The notes: generated by a model not told the origin, from the sequence alone. Shown: positions 1-7,021, counted from the stretch's first letter. The stretch is DNA of 8,034 bases from an uncultured Lachnospiraceae bacterium (GCA_910586955.1 CAJUMM010000100.1:1319-9352), one strand, 5' to 3'. Numbers and translations: made by a program.

Positions 1-2
1 GC

Positions 3-536
3 TGGTACCGGTGGGAGACAGAGGTAGATGTGGACACTCTTTCCAGCCATTTGAACGAAGCCCTGGAAGGACGGTATGAGGCCAACCCGGAGGCAATCCG
101 GGTAAAGCGGGGACGGAATTTTGCCAGCCGTCCCGTTACCTCCATCGGAAAGATCCAGGGCATTGACGTGCTGGAGCGCAATGAGGGAGGCGCTGTGCAG
201 AAAATGCTTATCCGTGGAAGCCGGCGGACCATTGAGGTGGAGACAGAGTACAATGTACGGGCACTTTTGAATGCCCAGGGCTGTGAGATCCGGCGCCATG
301 ACGGGAGTACGGCGGAGGGAGGAACCCTCCTTCCCAGTGCCTGCATGGTGGTGGAGCCGGTTTTCGGGGAGGATGAATCCCTGACGGCTTTCCGCTTCCG
401 GGGCGGGGGCTTCGGCCACGGAGTGGGGATGAGCCAGAACGGAGCCAACGGCATGGCAAAGCGGGGAAAGACCTGTGAGGAGATTCTTTGCTTTTTTTAT
501 ACGGGTGTGGAATTGACGGAAATCGGCAGTCTGTGA
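3..536 (+). CDS. SpoIID/LytB-domain peptidoglycan protein, C-terminal part (5' end outside window)
   Basis: The reading frame is open to the left edge, so this is the C-terminal 177 residues of a longer protein. The GTG at position 30 is only an internal codon: the residues before it (WYRWETEVDV) already look like the conserved core of the family. Near the C-terminus is the family hallmark FRGGGFGHGVGMSQNGANGMA, followed by a G-x-T-x-E-E-I-L-x-F-F-Y-T-G segment. In characterised members, SpoIID is a lytic transglycosylase that trims denuded glycan strands during engulfment in sporulation, and LytB-type relatives modify or enhance autolysins. The catalytic acid of SpoIID lies in the N-terminal part, which is missing here, so activity cannot be judged. 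Whether this is SpoIID itself or a paralogous SpoIID/LytB protein cannot be decided from this fragment. The gene stops with TGA 79 bp before the next gene. Confidence 0.87.
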   Translation, partial: WYRWETEVDVDTLSSHLNEALEGRYEANPEAIRVKRGRNFASRPVTSIGKIQGIDVLERNEGGAVQKMLIRGSRRTIEVETEYNVRALLNAQGCEIRRHDGSTAEGGTLLPSACMVVEPVFGEDESLTAFRFRGGGFGHGVGMSQNGANGMAKRGKTCEEILCFFYTGVELTEIGSL

Positions 537-542
537 TAAGAT
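513..542 (+). promoter_or_regulatory. candidate sigma-A promoter for the yihY-like/two-component operon
   Basis: TTGACG (513-518, five of six matches to TTGACA) and TAAGAT (537-542, four of six matches to TATAAT) are separated by 18 bp. The -10 is preceded by TG at 534-535, an extended -10 arrangement. It overlaps the end of the SpoIID-like gene and would start a leader of about 65 nt before the ATG at 616. This is seen by eye only, and chance matches of this quality are not rare. Confidence 0.4.
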
Positions 543-580
543 AAGATCCATCTGAAACACAAGGAGATTTCCGGTTTTTT
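517..580 (+). terminator. weak candidate intrinsic terminator after the SpoIID-like gene
   Basis: CGGAAATC (517-524) is a perfect 8-bp inverted match to GATTTCCG (566-573), and a six-T run follows at 575-580. The loop would be 41 nt, much longer than in normal intrinsic terminators, and the stem is AT-rich in its inner half. It could end SpoIID-like transcription, or the inverted match and T-run may be coincidental. It overlaps the proposed promoter at 513-542, so both may not act as drawn. Confidence 0.25.
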
Positions 581-615
581 GGAATGACTGGAAGAAACAG
601 GGAATAAGATCAACA

Positions 616-1524
616 ATGGTGGCAGCAATTAAGAAAATTGTAAAATTAGTCCGTGGCTTTTTAAATGCTATGCAGGAGGATCATGTGGGGGCTTATGCGG
701 CGCAGAGCGCCTATTTTATCATGCTCTCTTTTATTCCCTTTACCATTCTGCTCATCACTCTTTTGCAGTATACCACCCTGACCCAGTCGGATCTCTATGC
801 AGCGGCCCAGGTGGTTTTTCCGGACAGCATGGACGGCTTTGTCATTGATATCATTCACGAGGTGTACAGCAAGACGGCTGTAACCGTGTCCCTGTCCGCC
901 ATTGCGGCGGCCTGGTCTGCGGGAAAGGGGTTTCTGGCCCTGATGCGGGGAATGAACTCCATTTACGATGTGGAAGAGCATCGGAACTATATTATTCTCC
1001 GGTTCCGTTCCGCCATTTATACGGTGGTGTTCGTGATTTCCGTTATCTTGTCCCTGGTGGTACTGGTTTTCGGCAATTCCATCCACCATGCGGCCATGGA
1101 GCATGTGCCCCTTCTGGCAGTGATCACGGGGATGATTCTGCGGATGAAAGACATCGTATCCATCGCCTTTCTGACACTGGTGTTTATGCTGCTTTATAAA
1201 TTCGTCCCCAACCGGAAGGCAAGGCTTTACAGCCAGGCGCCGGGGGCCCTGTTTTCCTCGGTCTGCTGGTATCTCTTTTCCATTGCCTTCTCCCTGTATG
1301 TAAATTTTTCCCCGGGATTGAGCAATATGTACGGCAGCCTGACTACCATTGTGCTGGTAATGCTGTGGCTCTATTTCTGCATGTACATCATTCTTCTGGG
1401 AGCGGAGATCAATTCCTATTTTGAAGAGCAGTTCCGCAGGGTCAGCCATTACCGAAAGATGCTGTGGGGAGAGCGGGGGAAAAGTGAAGGAGAAGCAGGA
1501 AATGCTGAAGATAGGAATTTGTGA
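616..1524 (+). CDS. YihY/virulence factor BrkB family membrane protein
   Basis: This 302-residue integral membrane protein fits the usual length of about 280-320 for the YihY/BrkB family, which was once mislabelled ribonuclease BN. Hydrophobic segments lie at roughly residues 33-55, 92-112, 130-155, 165-205 (probably two), 213-235 and 240-268. The family pattern is visible: the N-terminal AYAAQSAYFIMLSFIPF stretch, the central AAAWSAGKGFLALMRGMNSIY, and the late SMYGSLTT-like segment (SNMYGSLTTIVLVMLWLYF) followed by LLGAEINSYFE. The C-terminal tail is charged and cytoplasmic-looking. The molecular function of the family is not established; transport or envelope roles have been suggested. The ribosome site is weak (AGGGA at 599-603, 12 nt upstream). 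The 3' end overlaps the next gene by 23 nt, so it is probably the first gene of the same transcript. Confidence 0.9.
   Translation: MVAAIKKIVKLVRGFLNAMQEDHVGAYAAQSAYFIMLSFIPFTILLITLLQYTTLTQSDLYAAAQVVFPDSMDGFVIDIIHEVYSKTAVTVSLSAIAAAWSAGKGFLALMRGMNSIYDVEEHRNYIILRFRSAIYTVVFVISVILSLVVLVFGNSIHHAAMEHVPLLAVITGMILRMKDIVSIAFLTLVFMLLYKFVPNRKARLYSQAPGALFSSVCWYLFSIAFSLYVNFSPGLSNMYGSLTTIVLVMLWLYFCMYIILLGAEINSYFEEQFRRVSHYRKMLWGERGKSEGEAGNAEDRNL
1487..1492 (+). promoter_or_regulatory. ribosome binding site that fixes the response regulator start
   Basis: AAGGAG lies 9 nt before the ATG at 1502, inside the end of the yihY-like coding sequence. It supports 1502 rather than the in-frame ATG at 1421. The extra 27 residues from 1421 are in an overlapping frame of yihY and match no receiver-domain sequence. 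Confidence 0.75.
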
Positions 1525-2215
1525 GGACGAAGACTCTTTTATCCGGGAATTGAAAGGGAATTTGGAGAGGTACGCCTCCGAGACAGGCAGGGAGTTCTGC
1601 TTTTTCATTTATCACGACGGACAGGAACTGCTGGAGAAATACAATTCCGGATATGATCTGATCTTTATGGATATTAAAATGGAACAGCTGGACGGCTTGA
1701 AAACTGCAAAAGCCATCCGGGAGATGGACAGCTTTGCAGGGATTATTTTTTTGACTTCCCTGAAGCAGTATGTGTGGAAAGGCTATGAGTACCGTGCCTT
1801 TAACTATCTCTTAAAACCTGTAAAATACGGTGTATTGAAAATGGAGCTTGACCGCTATTTTTCCGGCTATCGGGGAAAGGACGAGCCCTATTTAAGCTTT
1901 TCCAACGACGGCGGCAGGTATAAAGTGCTATACCGGAATCTGCGTTATGCAGAGACACATAAACGCAACGTGATGCTTCACTTTGAGGAGCAGAACCAGG
2001 TGATTTACAAAAATATGAAAGAGATTTCCGGCCTTCTCTGCGCAGATCCCCAGTTTGCCCAGTGCCACCAGAGCTTTGTGGTGAATCTGTCCTATGCCAA
2101 AGGCGTGGAAGGGCTGGAACTATTTCTGGCTACGGGAGAGCGTCTTCCCATCAGCCAGCCCAGGCGCAGGGAGTTTATGGCGAAGCTTACAGAGTATTGG
2201 GGGGATATGCTGTAA
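1502..2215 (+). CDS. LytTR-family response regulator (AgrA/VirR type)
   Basis: This 237-residue protein has a CheY-like receiver domain (about residues 1-120) and a LytTR DNA-binding domain (about 135-235). The receiver shows the acidic pocket E8-D9-E10, the phosphoacceptor D57 in DLIFMDIKM, the switch T85 in IIFLTS, and the conserved K105-P106 after AFNYLL. The LytTR part contains the typical HQSFVVNL segment, which matches the family's H-x-S-F/Y-x-V-N core. LytTR regulators bind paired direct repeats about two helical turns apart and usually activate transcription. The start at 1502 gives MLKIGICEDED, the normal receiver start. The gene overlaps yihY by 23 nt upstream and the kinase gene by one base (TAATG) downstream, so it is probably translationally coupled to both. 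Its likely target is the repeat pair at 3571-3601. Confidence 0.95.
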   Translation: MLKIGICEDEDSFIRELKGNLERYASETGREFCFFIYHDGQELLEKYNSGYDLIFMDIKMEQLDGLKTAKAIREMDSFAGIIFLTSLKQYVWKGYEYRAFNYLLKPVKYGVLKMELDRYFSGYRGKDEPYLSFSNDGGRYKVLYRNLRYAETHKRNVMLHFEEQNQVIYKNMKEISGLLCADPQFAQCHQSFVVNLSYAKGVEGLELFLATGERLPISQPRRREFMAKLTEYWGDML

Positions 2216-3522
2216 TGGGTCTTTACGTTTTCCTGGATCTTATGGTCACAGTGTCGGAACAGGTTGTCTTCTGTGAGTTATTGGGGATTTTTGGAAGAAA
2301 GAGTCGTCTGCCGGAAGCTGCCGCCAGGATAGTGCCCTCGGTCATCTATCTGAGCGGCGTGATGTTCCTTACCTGGTTTACGGATTTGGGAGCTGTCAAA
2401 GTCTTTCTCCTCTTGCCCTTGGGCTTTGCATGTGTCCGTCTATGTTATGAGATTTCCTTTTTTGAGAACCTTTTTTTGCTGGAGCTATTCTGGCTGCTGG
2501 CAGTCCTGCTTCCGGATGCAGTGGGAAACGCATTGGCATATGTGATTTATCAGGGCGAGATCACGGCTGTCATAGAGGGCGTTCTGGTTATGAAGTGGCT
2601 GGCTTACGTGATTAACATTTTGGTCCGCTTTGTCTTTTTGGGGATTGCACACCGCCTGCTTCGGTCCTTTCCTTATCCGGTCTGCCTGGAAGATGCGGCC
2701 TTTTTGACGCCTGGCTTTCTTTTGTCCTTCGGCGTTTCCTTTGCCTCTTCCTACGGGTATCTGAATCTTAAGATGACGGACACCCTTATTTTGGATCTGG
2801 CCGCTGCCCTGCTCTGCGTATCCTTTGTGATACAGATTTTTTATTCAAAAAATGTTTCTTATCTCCGGGAGCAGGAGCGGCTGGATAAGATGCAGATTGT
2901 ACAGCTTCGGAAGCAGTATTCCTATTACCGGGAAAAGCTCAAAGACGAGGAACGGGTCCGGGGGCTCTATCATGATATGAAAAACCACCTTCTGGTACTG
3001 GAGCATCAGGCGGCTTCCCCTGGGACGGCGGAGATGGTAGAAAAGTTACAGATGGAGATGGCCGCATATGAGGATTACATACATACGGGCAGCGATATCC
3101 TGGACATTATTCTGAAAGAAAAAGGAGAGATTGCCAGAGAGAAGCAGATCGCTTTTTCCGTGGCCGCCCATATGGAGGGTATGGATTTTATAGAGCCTCT
3201 GGATATCAGCACCATTTTCGGAAACGGTCTGGACAATGCCCTGGAAGCCTCTGAAAAGCTTTCGGAAGACCAGAGGGTAATTCTTGTGAAGGCAGGAAAA
3301 GTGCGGGAGTTCTTTTCCATTCTGATTGAAAATAACTGCCTGGAGGAAGACGGAGCCTCAGGGATGCGGACTGCCAAGGAGGATGGGTTCCTTCACGGTT
3401 TCGGAATCCCCAATATGGAAAAGGCTGCCGGGAAATACGGCGGCCAGCTGACTGTCAAATGTGAAAAGGGGAAGTTTACCCTGAAAATTTTAATACCGGT
3501 TCCCCGGGAAATGGGGACATAG
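2215..3522 (+). CDS. GHKL-domain sensor histidine kinase (AgrC/ComD-like, HPK10 type)
   Basis: This 435-residue kinase partners the preceding response regulator. The first 210 residues or so are a polytopic membrane sensor with about six hydrophobic segments, ending near VSFVIQIFYSKN. A charged, probably coiled-coil linker (about 215-250) follows, then the phosphoacceptor motif YHDMKNHL with H253. The ATP-binding domain shows an N-box G-N-G-L-D-N-A-L-E-A (336-345) and a G-box HGFGIPNM (394-401); no conventional D-box is needed in this GHKL subfamily. The membrane-embedded sensor without a large extracellular loop is like peptide-sensing AgrC/ComD kinases, but the ligand is unknown. The start at 2215 overlaps the regulator's TAA. 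The frame stays open upstream, but that stretch is an overlapping frame of the regulator's LytTR region. Only a G-rich stretch (2199-2205) serves as ribosome site, which fits translational coupling. Confidence 0.93.
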   Translation: MGLYVFLDLMVTVSEQVVFCELLGIFGRKSRLPEAAARIVPSVIYLSGVMFLTWFTDLGAVKVFLLLPLGFACVRLCYEISFFENLFLLELFWLLAVLLPDAVGNALAYVIYQGEITAVIEGVLVMKWLAYVINILVRFVFLGIAHRLLRSFPYPVCLEDAAFLTPGFLLSFGVSFASSYGYLNLKMTDTLILDLAAALLCVSFVIQIFYSKNVSYLREQERLDKMQIVQLRKQYSYYREKLKDEERVRGLYHDMKNHLLVLEHQAASPGTAEMVEKLQMEMAAYEDYIHTGSDILDIILKEKGEIAREKQIAFSVAAHMEGMDFIEPLDISTIFGNGLDNALEASEKLSEDQRVILVKAGKVREFFSILIENNCLEEDGASGMRTAKEDGFLHGFGIPNMEKAAGKYGGQLTVKCEKGKFTLKILIPVPREMGT

Positions 3523-3555
3523 GCCTGCTGCCAGTGATGGACGGCAGGCCTTTTT
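3521..3555 (+). terminator. intrinsic terminator at the end of the two-component operon
   Basis: An 8-bp perfect stem, AGGCCTGC (3521-3528) with GCAGGCCT (3544-3551), can be extended inward by a T-G and a G-C pair. The T-run at 3551-3555 follows directly. The left arm overlaps the kinase stop codon (TAG 3520-3522). It should separate the yihY/regulator/kinase transcript from the ABC operon, so the latter needs its own promoter. Confidence 0.85.
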
Positions 3556-3570
3556 CTATGGATTTTTGGC

Positions 3571-3601
3571 AGAATCTGCGCTGTGGGTATTAGAATCTGC
3601 G
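3571..3601 (+). promoter_or_regulatory. tandem direct repeat, probable LytTR response regulator binding site
   Basis: Two perfect copies of AGAATCTGCG lie at 3571-3580 and 3592-3601, separated by 11 bp, so they start 21 bp apart, two helical turns. AgrA and ComE, both LytTR regulators, bind 9-bp direct repeats separated by about 12 bp, which is the same period. The site lies between the kinase terminator and the ABC operon, ends 7 bp before a weak -35, and is encoded next to a LytTR regulator. Binding is inference; the repeat and its spacing are seen directly. Confidence 0.65.
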
Positions 3602-3608
3602 TTCGCTC

Positions 3609-3636
3609 TTGCAGGGATTTAAGGAAGGATTATGAT
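3609..3636 (+). promoter_or_regulatory. candidate promoter of the ABC transporter operon, weak -35
   Basis: TATGAT (3631-3636, five of six consensus matches) is preceded at 16 bp by TTGCAG (3609-3614, only the TTG matches). A poor -35 with a good -10 directly downstream of an activator-type repeat is typical of a promoter that depends on an activator. Transcription would start near 3643, leaving about 30 nt before the ATPase start. Confidence 0.5.
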
Positions 3637-3657
3637 AAGAATATCTGATGAAGTGCG

Positions 3658-3664
3658 AAGGAGG
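3658..3664 (+). promoter_or_regulatory. ribosome binding site that fixes the ATPase start
   Basis: A perfect AAGGAGG lies 7 nt before the ATG at 3672. The in-frame ATG at 3648 lies upstream of this site and has no ribosome site of its own, so 3672 is the better start. Confidence 0.85.
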
Positions 3665-3671
3665 AATTGTG

Positions 3672-4337
3672 ATGCCTATTTTGAGTACCTTTCATTTGAA
3701 AAAATATTACGGCCGGGAAGAGAATCTTGTAAAGGCTCTGGATGATGTGAGCGTATCGGTGGAGAGAGGACAGTTTGCAGCCATTGTGGGCACCTCGGGA
3801 AGCGGAAAGTCCACCCTTTTAAATCTGCTGGGAGGGCTGGATGTACCTACCTCGGGGCGTGTTGCCGTGGAAGAAAAAAGCCTGGAGACTATGACGGAAG
3901 AAGAGCTCACCCTGTTCCGCCGCCGGAGGATTGGTTTTATTTTCCAGAATTATAATCTCATTCCCTATTTAACGGTATATGAAAATATTGTGCTTCCCGT
4001 CCGTCTGGACGGAAAAAAGGAGGATAGAGAATTTCTGGAAGAGATTGTCCGTTTTCTGGAGCTGGAGGGGAAACTGAAAAACTATCCCTGCCATCTTTCG
4101 GGAGGCCAGCAGCAGCGGGCGGCCATTGCCCGCGCCCTGGTATCAAAGCCTGCCATTATTCTGGCAGACGAGCCCACGGGCAGCCTGGACAGCCGCACCG
4201 GCGGCAAAGTCATTGATCTTTTGAAGATGACCAGCGAAAAGTTTTCCCAGACGATTGTGATGATTACCCACAATCCGGAGATTGCAAAAAAGGCAGATGT
4301 GAGAATCTCCATGGAAGACGGCAGAATTTGTCCATAA
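3672..4337 (+). CDS. ABC transporter ATP-binding protein (MacB/LolD/BceA-like)
   Basis: This 221-residue nucleotide-binding subunit is the normal length for ATPases that work with FtsX-type permeases. All motifs are intact: Walker A GTSGSGKST (40-48, K46), the Q-loop in FIFQNYNLIPYLTVYENI, the signature LSGGQQQR (142-149), Walker B IILADEPTGSLD with D166 and E167, and the H-loop H200 in MITHNP. The VENI-LPV segment after the Q-loop is typical of the MacB/LolD/BceA group, whose members drive mechanotransmission or antimicrobial-peptide handling rather than ordinary uptake. The gene ends 13 bp before the permease start, and the permease ribosome site begins in its stop codon. Expression is probably controlled by the repeat and promoter just upstream. 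The substrate cannot be told from the sequence. Confidence 0.95.
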   Translation: MPILSTFHLKKYYGREENLVKALDDVSVSVERGQFAAIVGTSGSGKSTLLNLLGGLDVPTSGRVAVEEKSLETMTEEELTLFRRRRIGFIFQNYNLIPYLTVYENIVLPVRLDGKKEDREFLEEIVRFLELEGKLKNYPCHLSGGQQQRAAIARALVSKPAIILADEPTGSLDSRTGGKVIDLLKMTSEKFSQTIVMITHNPEIAKKADVRISMEDGRICP

Positions 4338-4350
4338 GGAGGCCGGAAAC

Positions 4351-6762
4351 ATGAATGGCAGAAACATAGCAAGGAACATGATTGCCCGGATGGCAAAGGA
4401 GAGCTTAAGAGCAAGCCCCATGCGCAATGGGTTTGTGATGATCACCATTGCCCTGGCTTCCGCCCTTCTGGCCGGGGTGTTCCTGTTTGCAGCGGGCCGG
4501 AAGCAGCAGGAGAAAAGGGAGCTTTCCCACAGGCAACAGGTTTCCTACTATAACCTTACAAAAGAGCAGGCAGGGAAACTTCAAAAGGATGAGCGGATTG
4601 CATACCAGATACAAGTGAAAACAGGCATTCTCTCCCGGATGGAGGGCTTTGACGTAATGCCCTGTTACGCCAGCGCTCTGACGGATGAGATCCGTGTGGG
4701 AGAACTGGAGAGGGGCAGTTTGCCCAAAGAAGGGCAGGAGATCGCCGTATATGCCGCAATGCTGGAGAAGATGGGTGTGGAGCCTGTCTTGGGAGGCAGC
4801 GTGGCTCTTTCCTTTTATGACGGCAGTGAGGAAACCTTTACGGTGTCCGGAATCTTAAAGGGCAGTGAAAGGGCAAAGCAGTTTCCCGTATTCTTTTCCG
4901 AAACCTATGCGGAGGAGGGAAGCCAGCTAAAAGCCCAACCTTATGAGGTGTATGCCAAACTATACGGGGCAGCCAAGATGCAGCCGGAGGAATTGAGGGA
5001 AGCCATGTACCGGATTGGCGGCGATGCGGGGATTGAAAGGGAGTATGTGAATCCTTCCAGGGCATTTTTAGATTCCCTGTCTGTGAATGTTCGGTCTGCG
5101 ATGATTTACGCTTTGGCCGGCACCGTGATTCTTCTTGCCTGCATCCTGGTGATTTACGGTGTGTTTTACCTGTTTGTCATTGGGAGAATCCATCAGTTCG
5201 GACAGCTTCGTACCCTTGGCATGACAAAAAAACAGATTCAGAAGTTTGTCTCCCAGGAGGGAAATGCCCTGTTTCTCCGGGCTGCCCCGGCAGGTCTTGC
5301 CATGGGCGGGGCCGCAGGATATTTCATGGTTCCAGGGGGCTTCAGCTTTTGGAATACCCTTTGGATCCTGGCGGCCGTATTTGTAATTGTACTTTTGGTT
5401 ACCAGGATTTCCCTCCGCAAGCCGGCATGCCTTGCAGGGGCCGTCTCCCCTGTGGAAGCCCTGCGCTATGTGCCCCAGGAAGATATGGGACAGGGGGCAG
5501 GCAGAAAGATGTGCCGCAGTCTCACTCCCTTAGGTTTAGGGGTAATGAATTTTTCCAGAAACAGGAAGAAAGCCGTGATTACCTTGGTTTCCCTGGCTTT
5601 GGGAGGGATTCTCTTTATGACGGCAGCTTCCTATATCTCTTCCTTTGACAAGACAGGTTATGCAAGGCAGGGATATTTTAAGGATGCGGAATTTAATATC
5701 CAGTATTCTATTGCCGCTATTGAGCTGGACGAAAACGGAACCAGCGGCCTTCAGGCACAAGATTTGCTGGGGGAGGGTATGGTGCAAAAGCTCTGTGCTT
5801 TGGACGGAGTAACAAAGGTAAGAGAGATCAAAGGGTTGGGAGTTCAGTTTGATTACCCTGAACATGAGGAATATGTGAAGGAGGATATCGTATATCCCCT
5901 GAGCAGGGAGGAACTGGAAGATGCCCAAAGCTATCTGGAAGAGGGAAGCGCCGATTATGAGAAGCTGATAAACGGGGATTATATCCTTGTGGCCGATAAC
6001 GGCCTTGCGGAAGAGATTTACGGGTGGAAATTTGCTGTAGGTGACGCTCTTACCCTCCACTACTATGACGGCAGCCGGAGTGCAGAGCGAAAGGTTGCCA
6101 TACTGGGAGTTTTGGATGAACGGTATGCCCGGGAGCACAGCGGCAGCTTTGAGGGATGGTTTCTGATGCCGGAAGAGGCAGTTGGAAAGCTGGTGTCCTT
6201 TGACTGTCTCAATACCCATCTGCTGGTATCTTCCAGGGAGGATAAGGAGGAGGAAGTGGGGGAAATCCTCACGGAGATGATGGAAGAGGAGCCGGAATTA
6301 GACTTGGAAACCCTTGAGGAGCGGAGAATCGATTACGATCAAAGTGCAAACCAGCAGTTCGGGATGATCGGCGGTCTTTCCCTGTTTATTATGATGTTCA
6401 GCATGTTAAGCATGATCAATACGCTGATTACCAACATCGTGACCCGGAAACAGGAACTGGCTATGTTGGAATCCATCGGCATGGATAAAGGGCAGATCCG
6501 CATCATGCTTCTGGGGGAAAGCCTGTTTTTGGTATTTGTCACAGTGGGCATTACCATGACGGCGGGAACGGCCTGCGGCTATGCCTTGAGCCGGGAGCTC
6601 TGTCATATGGGCGCCTTCTATATGTCCTTCCGGTTCCCGGGGGTTTTTGCCCTTGCCTATACGGCTGTGCTGGCCTTCGTGCCCCTTGTAATTACGGTTG
6701 TATCCATGGGAAGTTTCTCCAGAGAGCCTTTGGTGGAACGGCTGCGGGGGAGTGAGAATTAA
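4351..6762 (+). CDS. tandem FtsX-domain ABC transporter permease
   Basis: This 803-residue membrane partner of the preceding ATPase has a duplicated 4+4 plan. TM1 is at about 29-48, followed by an extracellular domain (about 50-248), then TM2-4 at about 251-278, 307-328 and 335-353. TM5 is at about 409-429, followed by a second, acidic extracellular domain (about 430-670), then TM6-8 at about 673-694, 722-745 and 764-787. FtsX-type segments follow TM2 (GRIHQFGQLRTLGMTKKQI) and TM6 (TRKQELAMLESIGMDKGQI); these cytoplasmic stretches are where such permeases contact the ATPase. The start at 4351 has AAGGAGG at 4336-4342, 8 nt upstream. The two-domain plan differs from 10-TM BceB permeases, which have a single large loop, so a bacitracin-type role should not be assumed. 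Possible roles are peptide or lipid export, detoxification, or regulating envelope enzymes. Confidence 0.92.
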   Translation: MNGRNIARNMIARMAKESLRASPMRNGFVMITIALASALLAGVFLFAAGRKQQEKRELSHRQQVSYYNLTKEQAGKLQKDERIAYQIQVKTGILSRMEGFDVMPCYASALTDEIRVGELERGSLPKEGQEIAVYAAMLEKMGVEPVLGGSVALSFYDGSEETFTVSGILKGSERAKQFPVFFSETYAEEGSQLKAQPYEVYAKLYGAAKMQPEELREAMYRIGGDAGIEREYVNPSRAFLDSLSVNVRSAMIYALAGTVILLACILVIYGVFYLFVIGRIHQFGQLRTLGMTKKQIQKFVSQEGNALFLRAAPAGLAMGGAAGYFMVPGGFSFWNTLWILAAVFVIVLLVTRISLRKPACLAGAVSPVEALRYVPQEDMGQGAGRKMCRSLTPLGLGVMNFSRNRKKAVITLVSLALGGILFMTAASYISSFDKTGYARQGYFKDAEFNIQYSIAAIELDENGTSGLQAQDLLGEGMVQKLCALDGVTKVREIKGLGVQFDYPEHEEYVKEDIVYPLSREELEDAQSYLEEGSADYEKLINGDYILVADNGLAEEIYGWKFAVGDALTLHYYDGSRSAERKVAILGVLDERYAREHSGSFEGWFLMPEEAVGKLVSFDCLNTHLLVSSREDKEEEVGEILTEMMEEEPELDLETLEERRIDYDQSANQQFGMIGGLSLFIMMFSMLSMINTLITNIVTRKQELAMLESIGMDKGQIRIMLLGESLFLVFVTVGITMTAGTACGYALSRELCHMGAFYMSFRFPGVFALAYTAVLAFVPLVITVVSMGSFSREPLVERLRGSEN

Positions 6763-6820
6763 GAAAGATGAGTATTGCTGGAAAGGCCTGTCGGTTTCTT
6801 TTGGTTTATAAAAATTTAAT

Positions 6821-6849
6821 TTGCCGGATGAAGAAATTTCATATATACT
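6821..6849 (+). promoter_or_regulatory. upstream promoter candidate with internal inverted repeat
   Basis: TTGCCG (6821-6826) and TATACT (6844-6849) are 17 bp apart, with four and five consensus matches. The spacer contains the inverted repeat ATGAA-GAAAT-TTCAT (6828-6842), placed where a repressor could block RNA polymerase. It would give a leader of about 170 nt before the rpn-like gene. This is a by-eye call in AT-rich DNA. Confidence 0.3.
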
Positions 6850-6923
6850 GTGTTTATCTAGGAAAATTCCGACGTTTCTGTCAGAGAAATCCAGAAGATA
6901 ACAACTGATTTGAGGGAAAGATA

Positions 6924-6952
6924 TTGTATCAGGCAGGAAAATCATTTATAAT
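6924..6952 (+). promoter_or_regulatory. sigma-A promoter of the rpn-like gene
   Basis: TTGTAT (6924-6929) and a perfect TATAAT (6947-6952) are separated by the optimal 17 bp. Transcription would start near 6959, giving a leader of about 70 nt before the ATG at 7030. It excludes the upstream in-frame start at 6955, which would fall at or before the transcript start. Confidence 0.65.
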
Positions 6953-7015
6953 AGTTGCAGGTATACTGCTATTGGTATCTTTCTTTCCGTAGGCACCTAT
7001 GGTGTATGTTTGTGA

Positions 7016-7021
7016 AAGGAG
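7016..7021 (+). promoter_or_regulatory. ribosome binding site that fixes the rpn-like start
   Basis: AAGGAG lies 8 nt before the ATG at 7030. The protein from there begins MDHEKTFLMKPKVDF, which agrees with the usual start of the family (K-P-x-x-D-F-x-F-K). The 25 residues from the upstream ATG at 6955 are unlike the family. Confidence 0.8.

Noticed and set aside
661..1608. Long open frame (315 codons) on the minus strand opposite the yihY-like gene
   Set aside because: Its translation is rich in His, Gln and Gly with no recognisable domain or membrane pattern, and it lies wholly opposite well-supported genes. It is an antisense shadow of GC-biased codons.
1936..1946. GAATCTGCGTT inside the regulator gene, matching 11 bases around the second operator repeat
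   Set aside because: It is a single copy within coding sequence with no partner 21 bp away, so it does not have the paired arrangement LytTR regulators need.
3558..3593. Eleven-codon ORF (MDFWQNLRCGY) over the first repeat, considered as a signal peptide
   Set aside because: It has no ribosome site, follows directly after a terminator T-run, and its sequence is explained by the regulatory repeat.
3632..3745. Small + strand ORF of 37 codons overlapping the ATPase start, preceded by AAGGA
   Set aside because: Its ATG lies inside the proposed -10 (3631-3636), so the promoter's transcript would not contain it. The peptide has no signal or leader-like features and runs out of frame into the ATPase gene.
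5536..6219. Open frame of 227 codons on the minus strand inside the permease gene
   Set aside because: It has no domain, no convincing ribosome site and no independent promoter, and the + strand permease is clearly real across the whole region.
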